Notes: generated from the letters alone by a model not told the origin. A DNA stretch of 64,000 nucleotides from an uncultured Eubacteriales bacterium (GCA_905198155.1 CAJKBQ010000004.1:54952-118951); one strand, 5' to 3'. Shown: positions 8,620 through 17,394, counted from the stretch's first letter. Program-made: numbers and translations.

Positions 8620-9483
8620 TTATTCGGCGGCGCACGGTGCGATTCCGCGCACCACACGGTCAATTCCGGAAAAATCGGGACGAATTTGCACGTCGCGCAG
8701 CCCGGCAGCACGGAACGCATCGGCCAGCGCAGCGCCCTGCCCAATGCCGCACTCCACCGCGAGCAGTCCGCCCGCCGTCAGCATCGGCCGCCAGATACGC
8801 AAAATTGCGCGGTAAAAATCCAACCCGTCCGCCCCGCCATCCAACGCCATGCGCGGCTCGCGGTGAACCTCACGCTGCAGCCCCGCCAGATCGTCGGTCG
8901 GAATGTACGGTGGGTTGGACAGAATCACCTCAGCCACCCCGGCCGCTTCGGCCGTTTCCGACCTAGTGATATCGCCTTGCAGAATGCGTGTGCGCTGCGG
9001 CTCGGGCGCAATGGCTTCCCGATTGCGGTGCAGATACGGCAGTGCATCCGGCGACAGTTCCACTGCCGTCACGGTACAGTCAGGCAATGCCGCTGCGCAG
9101 CTCCACCCCACCGCGCCGCTGCCTGCGCATAAATCGATGATACGGCAAGGGCGATGGCCACAGAATGCCAGCGCCTCGCGCACCAGCAGTTCCGTTTCCG
9201 GCCGCGGGATCAGCACGCCTAGCCCCACCGCAAAGGAATGCGCCATAAACGGCCACGCGCCGAGCAGATATTGCAGCGGTTCTCCGGCCGCACGCCGCGC
9301 AATTTGCACATGGAACGGCGCAATCCACGACTGCGGTGCAGGGTCGTCCCCATGCATCAGCTGTGCCGTACGATCCCAGCCGGACAGCTGTTCCAGCAGC
9401 AGCGACGCATCGAGTGCAGCGGTATCAATCCCGGCATCGGCCAATTGCTGCTTCCCGCGTAAATACAATTCCCGAACACGCAT
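8620..9483 (-). CDS. prmC: Peptide chain release factor N5-glutamine methyltransferase
   Basis: A 287-residue SAM-dependent methyltransferase that methylates the GGQ glutamine of release factors. The N-terminal helical domain (about 1-75) precedes the Rossmann fold. The SAM-binding motif is IIDLCAGSGAVG and the catalytic NPPY motif is ILSNPPYIP. The ATG at 9483 (MRVRELYLRGKQQL) fits the family; the longer open frame to 9609 lies inside the DUF1385 gene. It starts 5 bases after that gene, so the two are co-transcribed. Confidence 0.95.
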   Translation of the reverse strand: MRVRELYLRGKQQLADAGIDTAALDASLLLEQLSGWDRTAQLMHGDDPAPQSWIAPFHVQIARRAAGEPLQYLLGAWPFMAHSFAVGLGVLIPRPETELLVREALAFCGHRPCRIIDLCAGSGAVGWSCAAALPDCTVTAVELSPDALPYLHRNREAIAPEPQRTRILQGDITRSETAEAAGVAEVILSNPPYIPTDDLAGLQREVHREPRMALDGGADGLDFYRAILRIWRPMLTAGGLLAVECGIGQGAALADAFRAAGLRDVQIRPDFSGIDRVVRGIAPCAAE

Positions 9484-9488
9484 CGCTT

Positions 9489-10436
9489 TCACCGGGACTG
9501 TACGTCGATCCGGTCCTCGCCGTTGGCCGGAATCACAGCCTTCAGCGCATCGATCGCCACTTCGATCATCGAATCGTCCGGCTCCTGCGTGGTAATGTGC
9601 TGCATCCACATCCCCGGCGCGGCGATAATCCGCGTCAGGATATTGTCGTGGCGGCCGCAGAATTTAATCAGCTCATACCCGATGCCCATCGTCACCGGCA
9701 GCAGCAGCAGCCGGATCAGCATCCGCAGCCACGGATTCGGCGTCCGGATGAAAAACCCGATCACAATACCCACCAGCAGCATCAGCACCAAAAAGCTCGT
9801 ACCGCACCGCGGATGAAACCGCCGGAACGCGCGAACATTTTCAACCGTCAATTCCTGGCCGTGTTCGTAGCAGAAAATTGTCTTGTGCTCTGCCCCGTGA
9901 TATTCGAACACGCGGTGAATCTCTTTGAGCCGCGATACCGCCAGCATATATGCCAGCATAATCAGCAGCCGGAACACGCCTTCAAACACCGAGCGCCACA
10001 CTGCTCCGCCTGCCAAATCGCGCAGCAGCAGGTTATACAAAAACGCCGGCAGCCACAAAAACAGCAGGATCGCCAGTCCCAGTCCCAGCACGCCGCCGAT
10101 GCCTGCGGCGATGGAAACCATCTTGTCGCCGAAGTGGCGGTTGAGCCACTGATCGAACTTGCTTTCTGGCTCCTCGTCTGCTTCGCCGGATGCCTCTGCC
10201 GAATACATCAATGCGCTGTATCCCAGTTTCATCGAACTGATAAACGAGAAAATGCCGCGTACGAACGGAATTTTCATCACCGGCGACCGGCTGATCGGCG
10301 ATTTGGGAAATTCTTTTTGCTCGATGGTACCGTCCGGCTTACGGACGGAAGCAACCGTTTTGAACGGTCCGTTCATCATAATTCCTTCGATCAGCGCCTG
10401 ACCGCCGATGGAAGTGCGAATGGGGGTAGAATTCAT
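9489..10436 (-). CDS. DUF1385 family membrane protein (YqhQ-like)
   Basis: A 315-residue protein of the DUF1385/YqhQ family. The N-terminus has the family block IGGQALIEGIMMNGP; the middle and C-terminal parts contain about four hydrophobic segments and the conserved EYHGAEHKTIFCYEHG and FHPRCGTSFLV motifs, rich in His/Cys/Glu and suggestive of metal binding. No function is established as far as I know. In Firmicutes it often lies beside prmC, as here. Confidence 0.9.
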   Translation of the reverse strand: MNSTPIRTSIGGQALIEGIMMNGPFKTVASVRKPDGTIEQKEFPKSPISRSPVMKIPFVRGIFSFISSMKLGYSALMYSAEASGEADEEPESKFDQWLNRHFGDKMVSIAAGIGGVLGLGLAILLFLWLPAFLYNLLLRDLAGGAVWRSVFEGVFRLLIMLAYMLAVSRLKEIHRVFEYHGAEHKTIFCYEHGQELTVENVRAFRRFHPRCGTSFLVLMLLVGIVIGFFIRTPNPWLRMLIRLLLLPVTMGIGYELIKFCGRHDNILTRIIAAPGMWMQHITTQEPDDSMIEVAIDALKAVIPANGEDRIDVQSR

Positions 10437-10473
10437 CGTTTGTTTTCCTTTCTGTTGATTGAATCTGCCGCGC

Positions 10474-11955
10474 TCACTGCGGCGAATCCGGCGTTTCCGC
10501 CGTCTCCGCGTGGTACACGGGCAGACGAATGGTCACGGTTGTGCCGACGCCAACGGCACTATCCAGTTGAAGCGTGCCGTCGTGCTGGCGAATAATTTCA
10601 TCCGCAACGGCCAGCCCGATTCCGGATCCACCGCGCGTTTTGTTGGCTCTGTAAAATTTTTCTGTCACCCGCGGCAGATCCTGCGGCTCAATCCCGCAGC
10701 CTTCGTCGCGCACCGACACCACCAGTTCGTCCGCATCCTGATGTGCGTTCACATAGACGCAGCCGCCGGGGGATGAATATTTCACGCCGTTGTCGATGAT
10801 ATTGACAAACACCTGTTTAATCCGATTGGCGTCGCCGAACGCCGGCGGAAGCGTATCCGGAAAATCGCACACCAACGTGATCTGCTCGCGCTCGGCACGC
10901 GCGCGGTACATATATAACGCTTCCTCTAACTCCGCGATCAAATCCATTTTGTCTTTGAGCACCGACAGCCGGCCGCTTTGCATCCGGGAAAAGTCCAGCA
11001 AATCTTCCACCAGGCCGGACAGCCGTTCCGTTTCTCGCGCGATGGTTTGCAATCCGTGTACCATCGTTTTGCGATCCACCTGATCGACGTTTTGAATCGT
11101 CTCCGCCCAGCCGCGAATCGCCGTCAGCGGCGTGCGCAGTTCGTGCGACACCGACGAGATGAAGTCGTTCTTTATCTTTTCGGCGGCGGCCAGTTCCTGC
11201 GCCATGTAATTGACCGTTTCGCTCAATTCGCCCAATTCATCGTCACGATGCTTGGTCAGCCGTGCGGAAAAATCGCCCTTCGCCACGCGCTTGGCCGTTT
11301 GACTGATCTCGCGTACCGGGTTGACGATCGAATTGACGAAATAGGATCCGGTCATCAGTACAAACAGCAGAATCAAGATCCCGACCAGCCACAGCGCGCC
11401 CATCAGCAGAAAAATCTGGCGGTCAATCCGCTCAATGGACGATGTCAGCCGGATATAGGCAATCGCCGTCCCCACATGGATGCGGCGCGTTGCGATCATC
11501 ACCTTTTCGCCGTTCGGCAGCGCCGTGACGCGGCTCGTCGTGACATCCGTGTCCGGCAGCGGCACCGCAGCGGCGATATTGCTGTCCGACGGGTCAAATC
11601 CGGTGCTGGTAATCACCGCATACCCTTCCGCATTCAAAACCGTCAGTTCCATGTGCTCTTTGGCTTCAAAATTTTCCACAAAATCGCGCGCCGTTTTTTC
11701 CAAATCGGCATTGGACGCACTGTCGCCGGCTGCCGACACCAGCGATGCGCACACGTCACACCGCGCACGCAGCGCGCGCTCTACGCCGTTGTAGTACCAC
11801 TGCTTCAACGATATGGAACCGGCAACTTCAACGGCCATTACCAGCAGCAGCGCCAACCCCAGACTGTTAAACAGCCAGCGGCCAACGATGCTGTGTACCC
11901 AGTTTCTTGCCGGCGTATCGACCGGCGCAGGGCTTGTATTTTTCACTCCTGCCAT
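10474..11955 (-). CDS. Sensor histidine kinase (HAMP/HisKA/HATPase)
   Basis: A 493-residue membrane kinase. TM1 is at about 28-50 and TM2 at about 183-210, enclosing a sensor domain of roughly 130 residues outside the membrane. A HAMP linker (NPVREISQTAKRVAKGDFSARL) is followed by the H-box SSVSHELRTPLTA with the phosphorylated His. The ATP-binding domain has the N-box NIIDNGVKYSS and G-boxes DEGCGI and GSGIGLAVADEI. The start overlaps the response-regulator stop by 13 bases. It forms a set with that regulator and the upstream lipoprotein. Confidence 0.96.
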   Translation of the reverse strand: MAGVKNTSPAPVDTPARNWVHSIVGRWLFNSLGLALLLVMAVEVAGSISLKQWYYNGVERALRARCDVCASLVSAAGDSASNADLEKTARDFVENFEAKEHMELTVLNAEGYAVITSTGFDPSDSNIAAAVPLPDTDVTTSRVTALPNGEKVMIATRRIHVGTAIAYIRLTSSIERIDRQIFLLMGALWLVGILILLFVLMTGSYFVNSIVNPVREISQTAKRVAKGDFSARLTKHRDDELGELSETVNYMAQELAAAEKIKNDFISSVSHELRTPLTAIRGWAETIQNVDQVDRKTMVHGLQTIARETERLSGLVEDLLDFSRMQSGRLSVLKDKMDLIAELEEALYMYRARAEREQITLVCDFPDTLPPAFGDANRIKQVFVNIIDNGVKYSSPGGCVYVNAHQDADELVVSVRDEGCGIEPQDLPRVTEKFYRANKTRGGSGIGLAVADEIIRQHDGTLQLDSAVGVGTTVTIRLPVYHAETAETPDSPQ

Positions 11956-12641
11956 TTATACCCCTGTCCCCATACCGTCAGAATATGCCGCGGCGACGAC
12001 GGGTCGCGCTCAATCTTCATCCGCAGGCGCCGCATATTTACGTCCACAATCTTGTCCTCGCCCACATAGGCATCGCCCCAAATATACTGCAAAATATATG
12101 TGCGCAGCAAAGTTTTGCCGACGTTCCGGAAGAACAGTTCCATCATTTGCAGTTCCACCTGCGTCAGGTCAATCAACCGGCCGGCCTGACGCAGCTCGCG
12201 GCTGCGCATATCCAGTACATATTCGCCGGACGTCAGTACGCTGGTCTTTCGGCGCGTCACGGTCGCCGACATCGACTCCACACGGCGATGCAGCGCATCC
12301 ACACGGGCAATCAGCTCCGACGGCGAAAACGGCTTTGCCACGTAGTCGTCCGCACCCTGCATCAGTCCGCTGACCTTGTCGATCTCCTGCGTTTTAGCCG
12401 TCAGCATGATGATTCCAATGGTGTTATTCTGGCTGCGAATCTCGCGGCACACCGTCAGCCCGTCGATTCCCGGCAGCATAATATCCAGCACGGCAATATC
12501 GAACTGCTCACTGTTCCGGATGAGCGCCAATGCTTCTTCCCCGCTCGCCGCCTCCACGGTAGTGTACCCGGCGCGCTGCAAATTAAATACAACGAAATCC
12601 CGGATCGATTCCTCATCCTCCAATACCAACACGCGCTTCAT
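11943..12641 (-). CDS. OmpR/PhoB-family response regulator
   Basis: A 232-residue regulator. The receiver domain shows LEDEES, the phospho-acceptor Asp in IAVLDIMLPGIDG and the Lys in VAKPFSPSEL. The winged-helix effector domain ends LRHILTVWGQGYKW-like (SSPRHILTVWGQGYKWQE), close to the YycF/PhoP pattern. The ATG at 12641 is preceded by AGGAG; the longer frame to 12710 lies inside the lipoprotein gene. Partner is the kinase downstream. Confidence 0.95.
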   Translation of the reverse strand: MKRVLVLEDEESIRDFVVFNLQRAGYTTVEAASGEEALALIRNSEQFDIAVLDIMLPGIDGLTVCREIRSQNNTIGIIMLTAKTQEIDKVSGLMQGADDYVAKPFSPSELIARVDALHRRVESMSATVTRRKTSVLTSGEYVLDMRSRELRQAGRLIDLTQVELQMMELFFRNVGKTLLRTYILQYIWGDAYVGEDKIVDVNMRRLRMKIERDPSSPRHILTVWGQGYKWQE

Positions 12642-12652
12642 TCTTTCGTCTC

Positions 12653-14065
12653 CTATTCGTTCAAGATCACGCAGTTCGTCAGCGTATCTAGGTGCAGCCG
12701 TTCGCGCCACACGGCCTGCTTTTCCGGCGTCAGCTCCGGCGACAATGCAAGCACATACACCGTGTCGTCCGTCGATTGCAGCAGCTGTCCCGGCGATTTT
12801 GACCCGCTCTGCGCGCGCTCAAAAGCCGCTTTCGTCATCGGCCGAACGGTCAAAACTTCAATGCCGCTGATCGCGTCAAAAAATATAATTGCACTGCTTT
12901 TTTCGTCGTACTTAAAATACAGATTCTGAATCCACTCCAATGCACCGTTGTTCATATTCAGCCGCAGCGCATATTCAGGCGTTTGAACCGTATACAATGC
13001 CGTTTGAGCCGAATTCGACGCTACCAGATGCACCCATGTGGTGTAATATTCGCCCTGCGTTCCCACCGTCTGCGCAGGCAACGCCGGTGCATCCGTTTTC
13101 CCGGTCGCCGGGCGTATACAATATCGCGGAATCGGAAATTCAAGCGTGCCGTCATTGTCGATGTCGCGGCACAAATCAGTCCCTTCGCGCACCGAGACGG
13201 TACGGCTGATCTTTTCGCCGCCCAACATTCCAAAGTCCACCAGGCACAGCCGCCCGCTGATGATATCCCAATACACAATCTCCGTCTGCATCAATTCGGC
13301 ATTCTTGACTTCGTCAATGCAGACTCCGTGCGCGACGGGAATGCCGTTGCGGAACGGCCAGATTTGTCCGACCTGGATCGCCGCATACGAAATGATATCG
13401 CCGTCCAGCTGAACCGCGCCGGCTTCGCGCATCCGGCCGGTGGTACTGTTTCGTTTCAGCAGCCGCCCGGTCGCGGTCATGTCGGTCGCGCTGAACGAGA
13501 CGGTAAACAATTCGGGATTCCCATCGACGTCCAAATCCGTCACAAGCATTTCCGTATATGCAAATTCGGTGCTGGCCTGTACGAGCCGGTCGTTCGCGTA
13601 ATAGTACACCGCGCCCAGTTTGTCCCGGCTGCGCATATTCCACCCGATCAGGATGTTGAGCTGTTCGGTTTCGTCGAACCGCGTGAGAAGGACCTGCTCC
13701 ACGTCCACGCCGGGGCCGGTGATATCGCCCGTCACGCGCCACTCCCCGTTTATCGCGTCCAGCACGATCATATGCATTTCGCTGTTTTCATTTTTCATCC
13801 GGCAAAACGCCAGCGCCTCGTCGATTCCGTCGGAATCCAAATCCACCAGCGTGATGGCCGAGCGATATTGCCCTGACCGCGGGTATTTTAATGTGAATCC
13901 GCTCCCGGCGTATGCCGTCAACGTATGCTGAATTTCCGACTGTACCCCCGTCTTCTGCGGCGGCGTCAGCCAGTCTTCCATATCCAGATTGCCCGCACAC
14001 CCCGTCAGCAGCATCAGCATCGCCAACAGCACGGCCGCGTACAGCCGCTGTTTTTGCTTGCGCAT
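12653..14065 (-). CDS. Lipoprotein with three DxDxDG-type metal-binding loops
   Basis: A 470-residue predicted lipoprotein: a basic start, hydrophobic stretch and lipobox LLTGC with Cys at about residue 23. The mature part contains three EF-hand-like loops of the FG-GAP/VCBS type, DLDSDGIDE, DLDVDGNPE and DIDNDGTLE, spaced along a beta-rich body, so a calcium-binding propeller-like fold is likely. I do not recognise a named family. It stands 11 bases upstream of the response regulator and reads into the regulator-kinase pair, which suggests a surface partner or input of that system. A GGAGG site precedes the ATG. Confidence 0.85.
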   Translation of the reverse strand: MRKQKQRLYAAVLLAMLMLLTGCAGNLDMEDWLTPPQKTGVQSEIQHTLTAYAGSGFTLKYPRSGQYRSAITLVDLDSDGIDEALAFCRMKNENSEMHMIVLDAINGEWRVTGDITGPGVDVEQVLLTRFDETEQLNILIGWNMRSRDKLGAVYYYANDRLVQASTEFAYTEMLVTDLDVDGNPELFTVSFSATDMTATGRLLKRNSTTGRMREAGAVQLDGDIISYAAIQVGQIWPFRNGIPVAHGVCIDEVKNAELMQTEIVYWDIISGRLCLVDFGMLGGEKISRTVSVREGTDLCRDIDNDGTLEFPIPRYCIRPATGKTDAPALPAQTVGTQGEYYTTWVHLVASNSAQTALYTVQTPEYALRLNMNNGALEWIQNLYFKYDEKSSAIIFFDAISGIEVLTVRPMTKAAFERAQSGSKSPGQLLQSTDDTVYVLALSPELTPEKQAVWRERLHLDTLTNCVILNE

Positions 14066-14099
14066 CCCGTTCCTCCTTCCGGTTTTCGATGTTTCTTAC

Positions 14100-14110
14100 A
14101 TTATAGCACA
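14100..14110 (-). promoter_or_regulatory. Extended -10 promoter of the lipoprotein operon
   Basis: TGTGCTATAAT on the minus strand, about 35 bases upstream of the lipoprotein ATG. The hexamer 17 bases further up (TGCGTT) is a poor -35, as expected for an extended -10 promoter. The same 11-mer occurs at two other promoters in the window. Confidence 0.65.
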
Positions 14111-14177
14111 AATGGGACACAGAACGCAACCGATTTTTCGGAATTCAACGGAAATTCACAATTTTCGTGTAAAAGTA

Positions 14178-14206
14178 TTGCATCCGCCGCCGAAACATGA
14201 TAGAAT
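14178..14206 (+). promoter_or_regulatory. Promoter of the parvulin gene
   Basis: TTGCAT (14178-14183) and TAGAAT (14201-14206) with a 17-base spacer, 39 bases upstream of the ATG at 14246. It diverges from the lipoprotein promoter. Confidence 0.7.
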
Positions 14207-14245
14207 AAGCAGCAGGAATTCAATCGTAAAGGAGTTATCCCGATT

Positions 14246-15010
14246 ATGTTATTCGATCAAGGCATAAACCAACCCAAAGTGCTGGCCCAGGTGGGCGGCA
14301 AAACCATCACCAGTGCGGACGTGGACGCGATGATCGCGTCGATGGGATCGCGCGGGCAAAACTACCAGTCCCCGCAGGGGCGCGCCGCCGTGCTGGAACA
14401 GCTGATCGGCCGGCAGCTGATTCTGACGGACGCCAAGCGCAACCTGATGGACCGCGAGCCGGGGTATCTGGCGGAGCTGGACCGCGTGAAAGACGAACTG
14501 CTGGCCGGTTACGCCATTGAAAAGCTGATGAGCAAGATCACCGTCACCGAAACGGACGCACGGAAGTTTTACGACGAAAATCCGTCGATGTTTCAGTCCG
14601 GCGAAACGGTCAACGCCAGCCACATCCTGGTAGACACCGAAGACGAAGCCAACGCGCTGCTGACGAAGCTGGACGCCGGCGAACTGACGTTTGAAGAAGC
14701 GGCCAAAGCGCACAGCAAGTGCCCGTCGGCGGAGCAGGGCGGTTCGCTCGGCGAATTCGGCAAAGGCCAGATGGTACCGGAATTTGACCAGGCGTGCTTT
14801 TCGATGACGCCGGGCGAAATCAAAGGGCCGGTCAAAACGCAGTTTGGGTATCACATCATCCGCCTGAACAGCAAAAGCGACGCCAAACCGCTGACGTTCG
14901 ACGATGTCAAGGAGCAGATTATCCAGCACCTGACCGCGCAGAAGCAGTCCGAAGCGTACCAGAGCAAAGTCAATCAGCTGAAAATTCTGTACCCGGTGGA
15001 CAAGTTCTGA
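14246..15010 (+). CDS. Parvulin-type peptidyl-prolyl isomerase (PrsA/SurA-like, no signal peptide)
   Basis: A 254-residue protein with an N-terminal SurA/PrsA-like helical chaperone part (about 10-105) and one parvulin domain (about 115-220: NASHILVDTEDEA, SAEQGGSLGEFGKGQMVPEF, QFGYHIIRL). It should catalyse prolyl isomerisation and assist folding. There is no signal sequence or lipobox, so it is predicted to act in the cytoplasm, unlike PrsA. It has its own promoter and an AAAGGAG site, and is followed by two hairpins, so it is probably monocistronic. Confidence 0.93.
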   Translation: MLFDQGINQPKVLAQVGGKTITSADVDAMIASMGSRGQNYQSPQGRAAVLEQLIGRQLILTDAKRNLMDREPGYLAELDRVKDELLAGYAIEKLMSKITVTETDARKFYDENPSMFQSGETVNASHILVDTEDEANALLTKLDAGELTFEEAAKAHSKCPSAEQGGSLGEFGKGQMVPEFDQACFSMTPGEIKGPVKTQFGYHIIRLNSKSDAKPLTFDDVKEQIIQHLTAQKQSEAYQSKVNQLKILYPVDKF

Positions 15011-15031
15011 TTCTCAGTTCGTAAAAAATAC

Positions 15032-15089
15032 GGTTCACTAATAAAAGTTGAGATCGCGTTTTCGCCACCCCAACTTTTGTTAGTGAACC
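15032..15089. repeat. Long 19-bp inverted repeat downstream of the parvulin gene
   Basis: Arms GGTTCACTAATAAAAGTTG (15032-15050) and its complement at 15071-15089 pair at 18 of 19 positions (one G-T), with a 20-base loop. No T run follows, so it is not a simple terminator. It could be an mRNA 3'-end stabilising hairpin or a repeated extragenic element. Confidence 0.8.
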
Positions 15090-15097
15090 CAAAAAAG

Positions 15098-15131
15098 ATT
15101 GGGGTGCACCTTCCTGCACCCCAATTTTTTT
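15098..15131. terminator. Bidirectional intrinsic terminator
   Basis: A perfect 11-bp stem (ATTGGGGTGCA, 15098-15108, with 15115-15125) and a 6-base loop, flanked by a T run on the right (15125-15131) and an A run on the left (15091-15096). It serves the parvulin gene on the plus strand and the GTPase gene on the minus strand, which converge here. Confidence 0.9.
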
Positions 15132-15138
15132 GAATAGT

Positions 15139-16095
15139 TTAATAAAATGTCGCGACCTCTTCCTCCGGCGCAGACGTCTGCGCCACGGACTGAATCGTCA
15201 GCACCGGGCCTTTGCGGCCGTAACCTTTGTGATATTTGGTGTTGACCGTCGCCGTCACCATCACCCAATCGCGCTGTTTGAGCGTCGCCGCGGATGCCGG
15301 ATCCCACACGCACAGCAGCCCCGCGTATGTGATATCCGCTTCGCAGCACGTCATCACATGGCGTCCCGCCGCAAAGCATCCCTTCGGCAGTTTGGCGTTG
15401 GTTGCGACCAGTCCGCGGAAATGGACGGTTTTGCCTTCGTAATTGGCCGGGTTTTCGGACAGATCACGGTACCACACGGCATAATCCGTATCCTTGATCT
15501 CGATCACCGACGCATTCAAGTCAAACGGCAGCGGATCCTCGATCTCGTCGTACTCCACATGGTCGTTGCCGTAGTCAAACGCGATGTCGCACCGGCGGTT
15601 GGACGTACGGACGATTTTGTGGATCGTCAGCTTGTCGCCATCCATCTCGGCACGGAACCGGTTCAGCACCAGCAGTTCGCAGCTTTTCAATTTGTCCACC
15701 ATCAGGCTGCGCATATTGGCGTTGTAGTTGAGGAACGTAGACGCATCCGCAAACATGAACTCCTGATACACCGCCCAGTTTTCCGGCAGGTTCTGGTACA
15801 GGGAATCCAGCATCCACATTCCGTTGTATTCAATCACCACGCGGCGGGCATTGTGTTTTTTCAGCAGCGCGGTCAGATGTTCGCGGTTGAGGTCGCTTTC
15901 CTCCTCCACCAGCTCCAAAAACACGTTCGGCGACGCGAAGGAGTCGGGGGTGTATTCCTCGACGCCTTCTTCGCACACCAGCAGCAGCGTCCGCTCGCCT
16001 TTGCCGTTGAAGCGCTTGTCTTCGAGCGTTTCCTGAATGAATTTCGTCTTGCCGGACTCCAAAAAGCCCGTAAACAGGTAAACCGGGATATCCAT
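15139..16095 (-). CDS. CobW-like GTPase fused to a YcgQ/TIGR03943-like C-terminal domain
   Basis: A 318-residue protein. The N-terminal G3E-like domain starts MDIPVYLFTGFLESGKTKFI, so the P-loop is GFLESGKT, ending in Lys instead of the usual Thr-Thr. The C-terminal ~95 residues (GKTVHFRGLVATN, ACG-like FAAGRHVMTCCEADI, YAGLLC, DWVMVTATV) resemble the conserved domain of YcgQ/TIGR03943 proteins, which accompany YcgR-type permeases. It lies 28 bases downstream of a His-rich CobW GTPase. Metal handling is likely, but no permease is present here. ATG at 16095 is chosen because the CobW domain begins there; 16113 is an alternative. Confidence 0.8.
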   Translation of the reverse strand: MDIPVYLFTGFLESGKTKFIQETLEDKRFNGKGERTLLLVCEEGVEEYTPDSFASPNVFLELVEEESDLNREHLTALLKKHNARRVVIEYNGMWMLDSLYQNLPENWAVYQEFMFADASTFLNYNANMRSLMVDKLKSCELLVLNRFRAEMDGDKLTIHKIVRTSNRRCDIAFDYGNDHVEYDEIEDPLPFDLNASVIEIKDTDYAVWYRDLSENPANYEGKTVHFRGLVATNAKLPKGCFAAGRHVMTCCEADITYAGLLCVWDPASAATLKQRDWVMVTATVNTKYHKGYGRKGPVLTIQSVAQTSAPEEEVATFY

Positions 16096-16123
16096 ACAAT
16101 CATTTCTCCTCAAAATCCGGGAA

Positions 16124-17302
16124 TTACACGCGGAACAGCGCCCGGACGGCGTCCTCGTTCAGCTTGGAGCCGATCACGCACAGGCGGCCAGTGACGTCTG
16201 CCGCACCATGCCTCACATTGGCTTCGCCCGGCACATAGTCGAAGTGAATCCACTGGCCGTCGGTGCCCGCCACAATGCCTTTGGCACGCAGCACCGCGCC
16301 GTATTTTTCGCTGTCGTCCAGCTGCGCCAGCATCTCGCGCAGTTCGGCTTCGGTGAATTTGCGGGTCGTTTCTTCGCCCCAGCTGGTGAACACCTCGTCC
16401 GCGTGGTGATGATGGTGGTGATGGTGCTCATGCTCATGGTCATGATCTTCGTGCTCATGGTCATGATCGTGACCGCAGCAGCAATGCTCGTCGTCATCAT
16501 CGTCATCGTCGTGGTGATGATGCTCGTGCTCGTGTTCATGCTCGTCATCATCGTCGTCATGATGGTGGTGATGATGATGTTCATGCTCGTGCGCATCGTC
16601 ATCATGATCGTGATGGTGATGGCACCCGCATTCCGAATCGTCGCACTCGTCATCGTCATGGTCATGCGCCGCTTCTTCCGCCAGGTGCGCCAGCTCGGCG
16701 TCCAGCGTCGATTTATGCTCCATGCTGGCCAAAATCTGTTTGCCGTCCAGCTGATCCCACGGCGTGGTAATCACGGTCGCCTTGGTGTTGTGTTCCCGCA
16801 GCAGGCTCACGCACGCCGCGAGCTTTTCGTCGGACATTCCGTCGGTGCGGCTGAGTACAATCGAATTGGCAAACTCTACCTGGTTGTTGAAGAATTCGCC
16901 GAAATTCTTCATATACATCTTGCACTTGGTCGCGTCCACCACAGTGGTGAAACTGTTGAGTACCACGTGATCCATGTGCAGCCCCTGCACCGCGCGAATC
17001 ACGTCGCTCAGCTTGCCGACGCCGGACGGTTCGATCAAAATGCGATCGGGCGCAAACTGATCCATCACCTTTTCGAGCGCTTTGCCAAAGTCGCCGACCA
17101 GGCTGCAGCAAATGCAGCCGGAGTTCATTTCGGTAATCTGAATCCCGGCTTCTTTCAAAAACCCGCCGTCGATCCCGATTTCGCCGAATTCGTTTTCGAT
17201 CAGTACCAGTTTCTCCCCGGCGTAAGCCTCTTGAATCAGCTTTTTAATCAGCGTCGTTTTTCCAGCGCCCAAAAAGCCGGAGAAAATATCAATCTTTGTC
17301 AT
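16124..17302 (-). CDS. CobW/ZNG-family (COG0523) GTPase with a very large His/Asp-rich metal-binding insert
   Basis: A 392-residue G3E GTPase. Walker A is GFLGAGKTT (9-17) and the family's CxCC metal site is CICC (63-66). SRTD near 151 stands in for NKxD. Between the GTPase and the C-terminal CobW domain is an insert of about 89 residues (212-300) made almost only of His, Asp and Glu with six Cys. The C-terminal domain (about 300-390) contains the family's AKGIV and WIHFDYVPGE motifs. The likely role is a GTP-driven metallochaperone for zinc or a similar metal. ATG at 17302 follows AAAGG; 92 bases separate it from dnaJ. Confidence 0.92.
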   Translation of the reverse strand: MTKIDIFSGFLGAGKTTLIKKLIQEAYAGEKLVLIENEFGEIGIDGGFLKEAGIQITEMNSGCICCSLVGDFGKALEKVMDQFAPDRILIEPSGVGKLSDVIRAVQGLHMDHVVLNSFTTVVDATKCKMYMKNFGEFFNNQVEFANSIVLSRTDGMSDEKLAACVSLLREHNTKATVITTPWDQLDGKQILASMEHKSTLDAELAHLAEEAAHDHDDDECDDSECGCHHHHDHDDDAHEHEHHHHHHHDDDDDEHEHEHEHHHHDDDDDDDEHCCCGHDHDHEHEDHDHEHEHHHHHHHHADEVFTSWGEETTRKFTEAELREMLAQLDDSEKYGAVLRAKGIVAGTDGQWIHFDYVPGEANVRHGAADVTGRLCVIGSKLNEDAVRALFRV

Positions 17303-17394
17303 AGTAAAACGCATCCTTTCGTCTGTTGCATCGCAGAAACGCGCAAAAGCAGATCGGAGCGGCTGCAAAAACGAACCGTCCGTCTGCAAATCGT

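Noticed and set aside
16400..16680. Repetitive stretch as a possible microsatellite or CRISPR-like array
   Set aside because: The repeats are irregular His/Asp/Glu codons within an intact GTPase frame, with no spacer structure.
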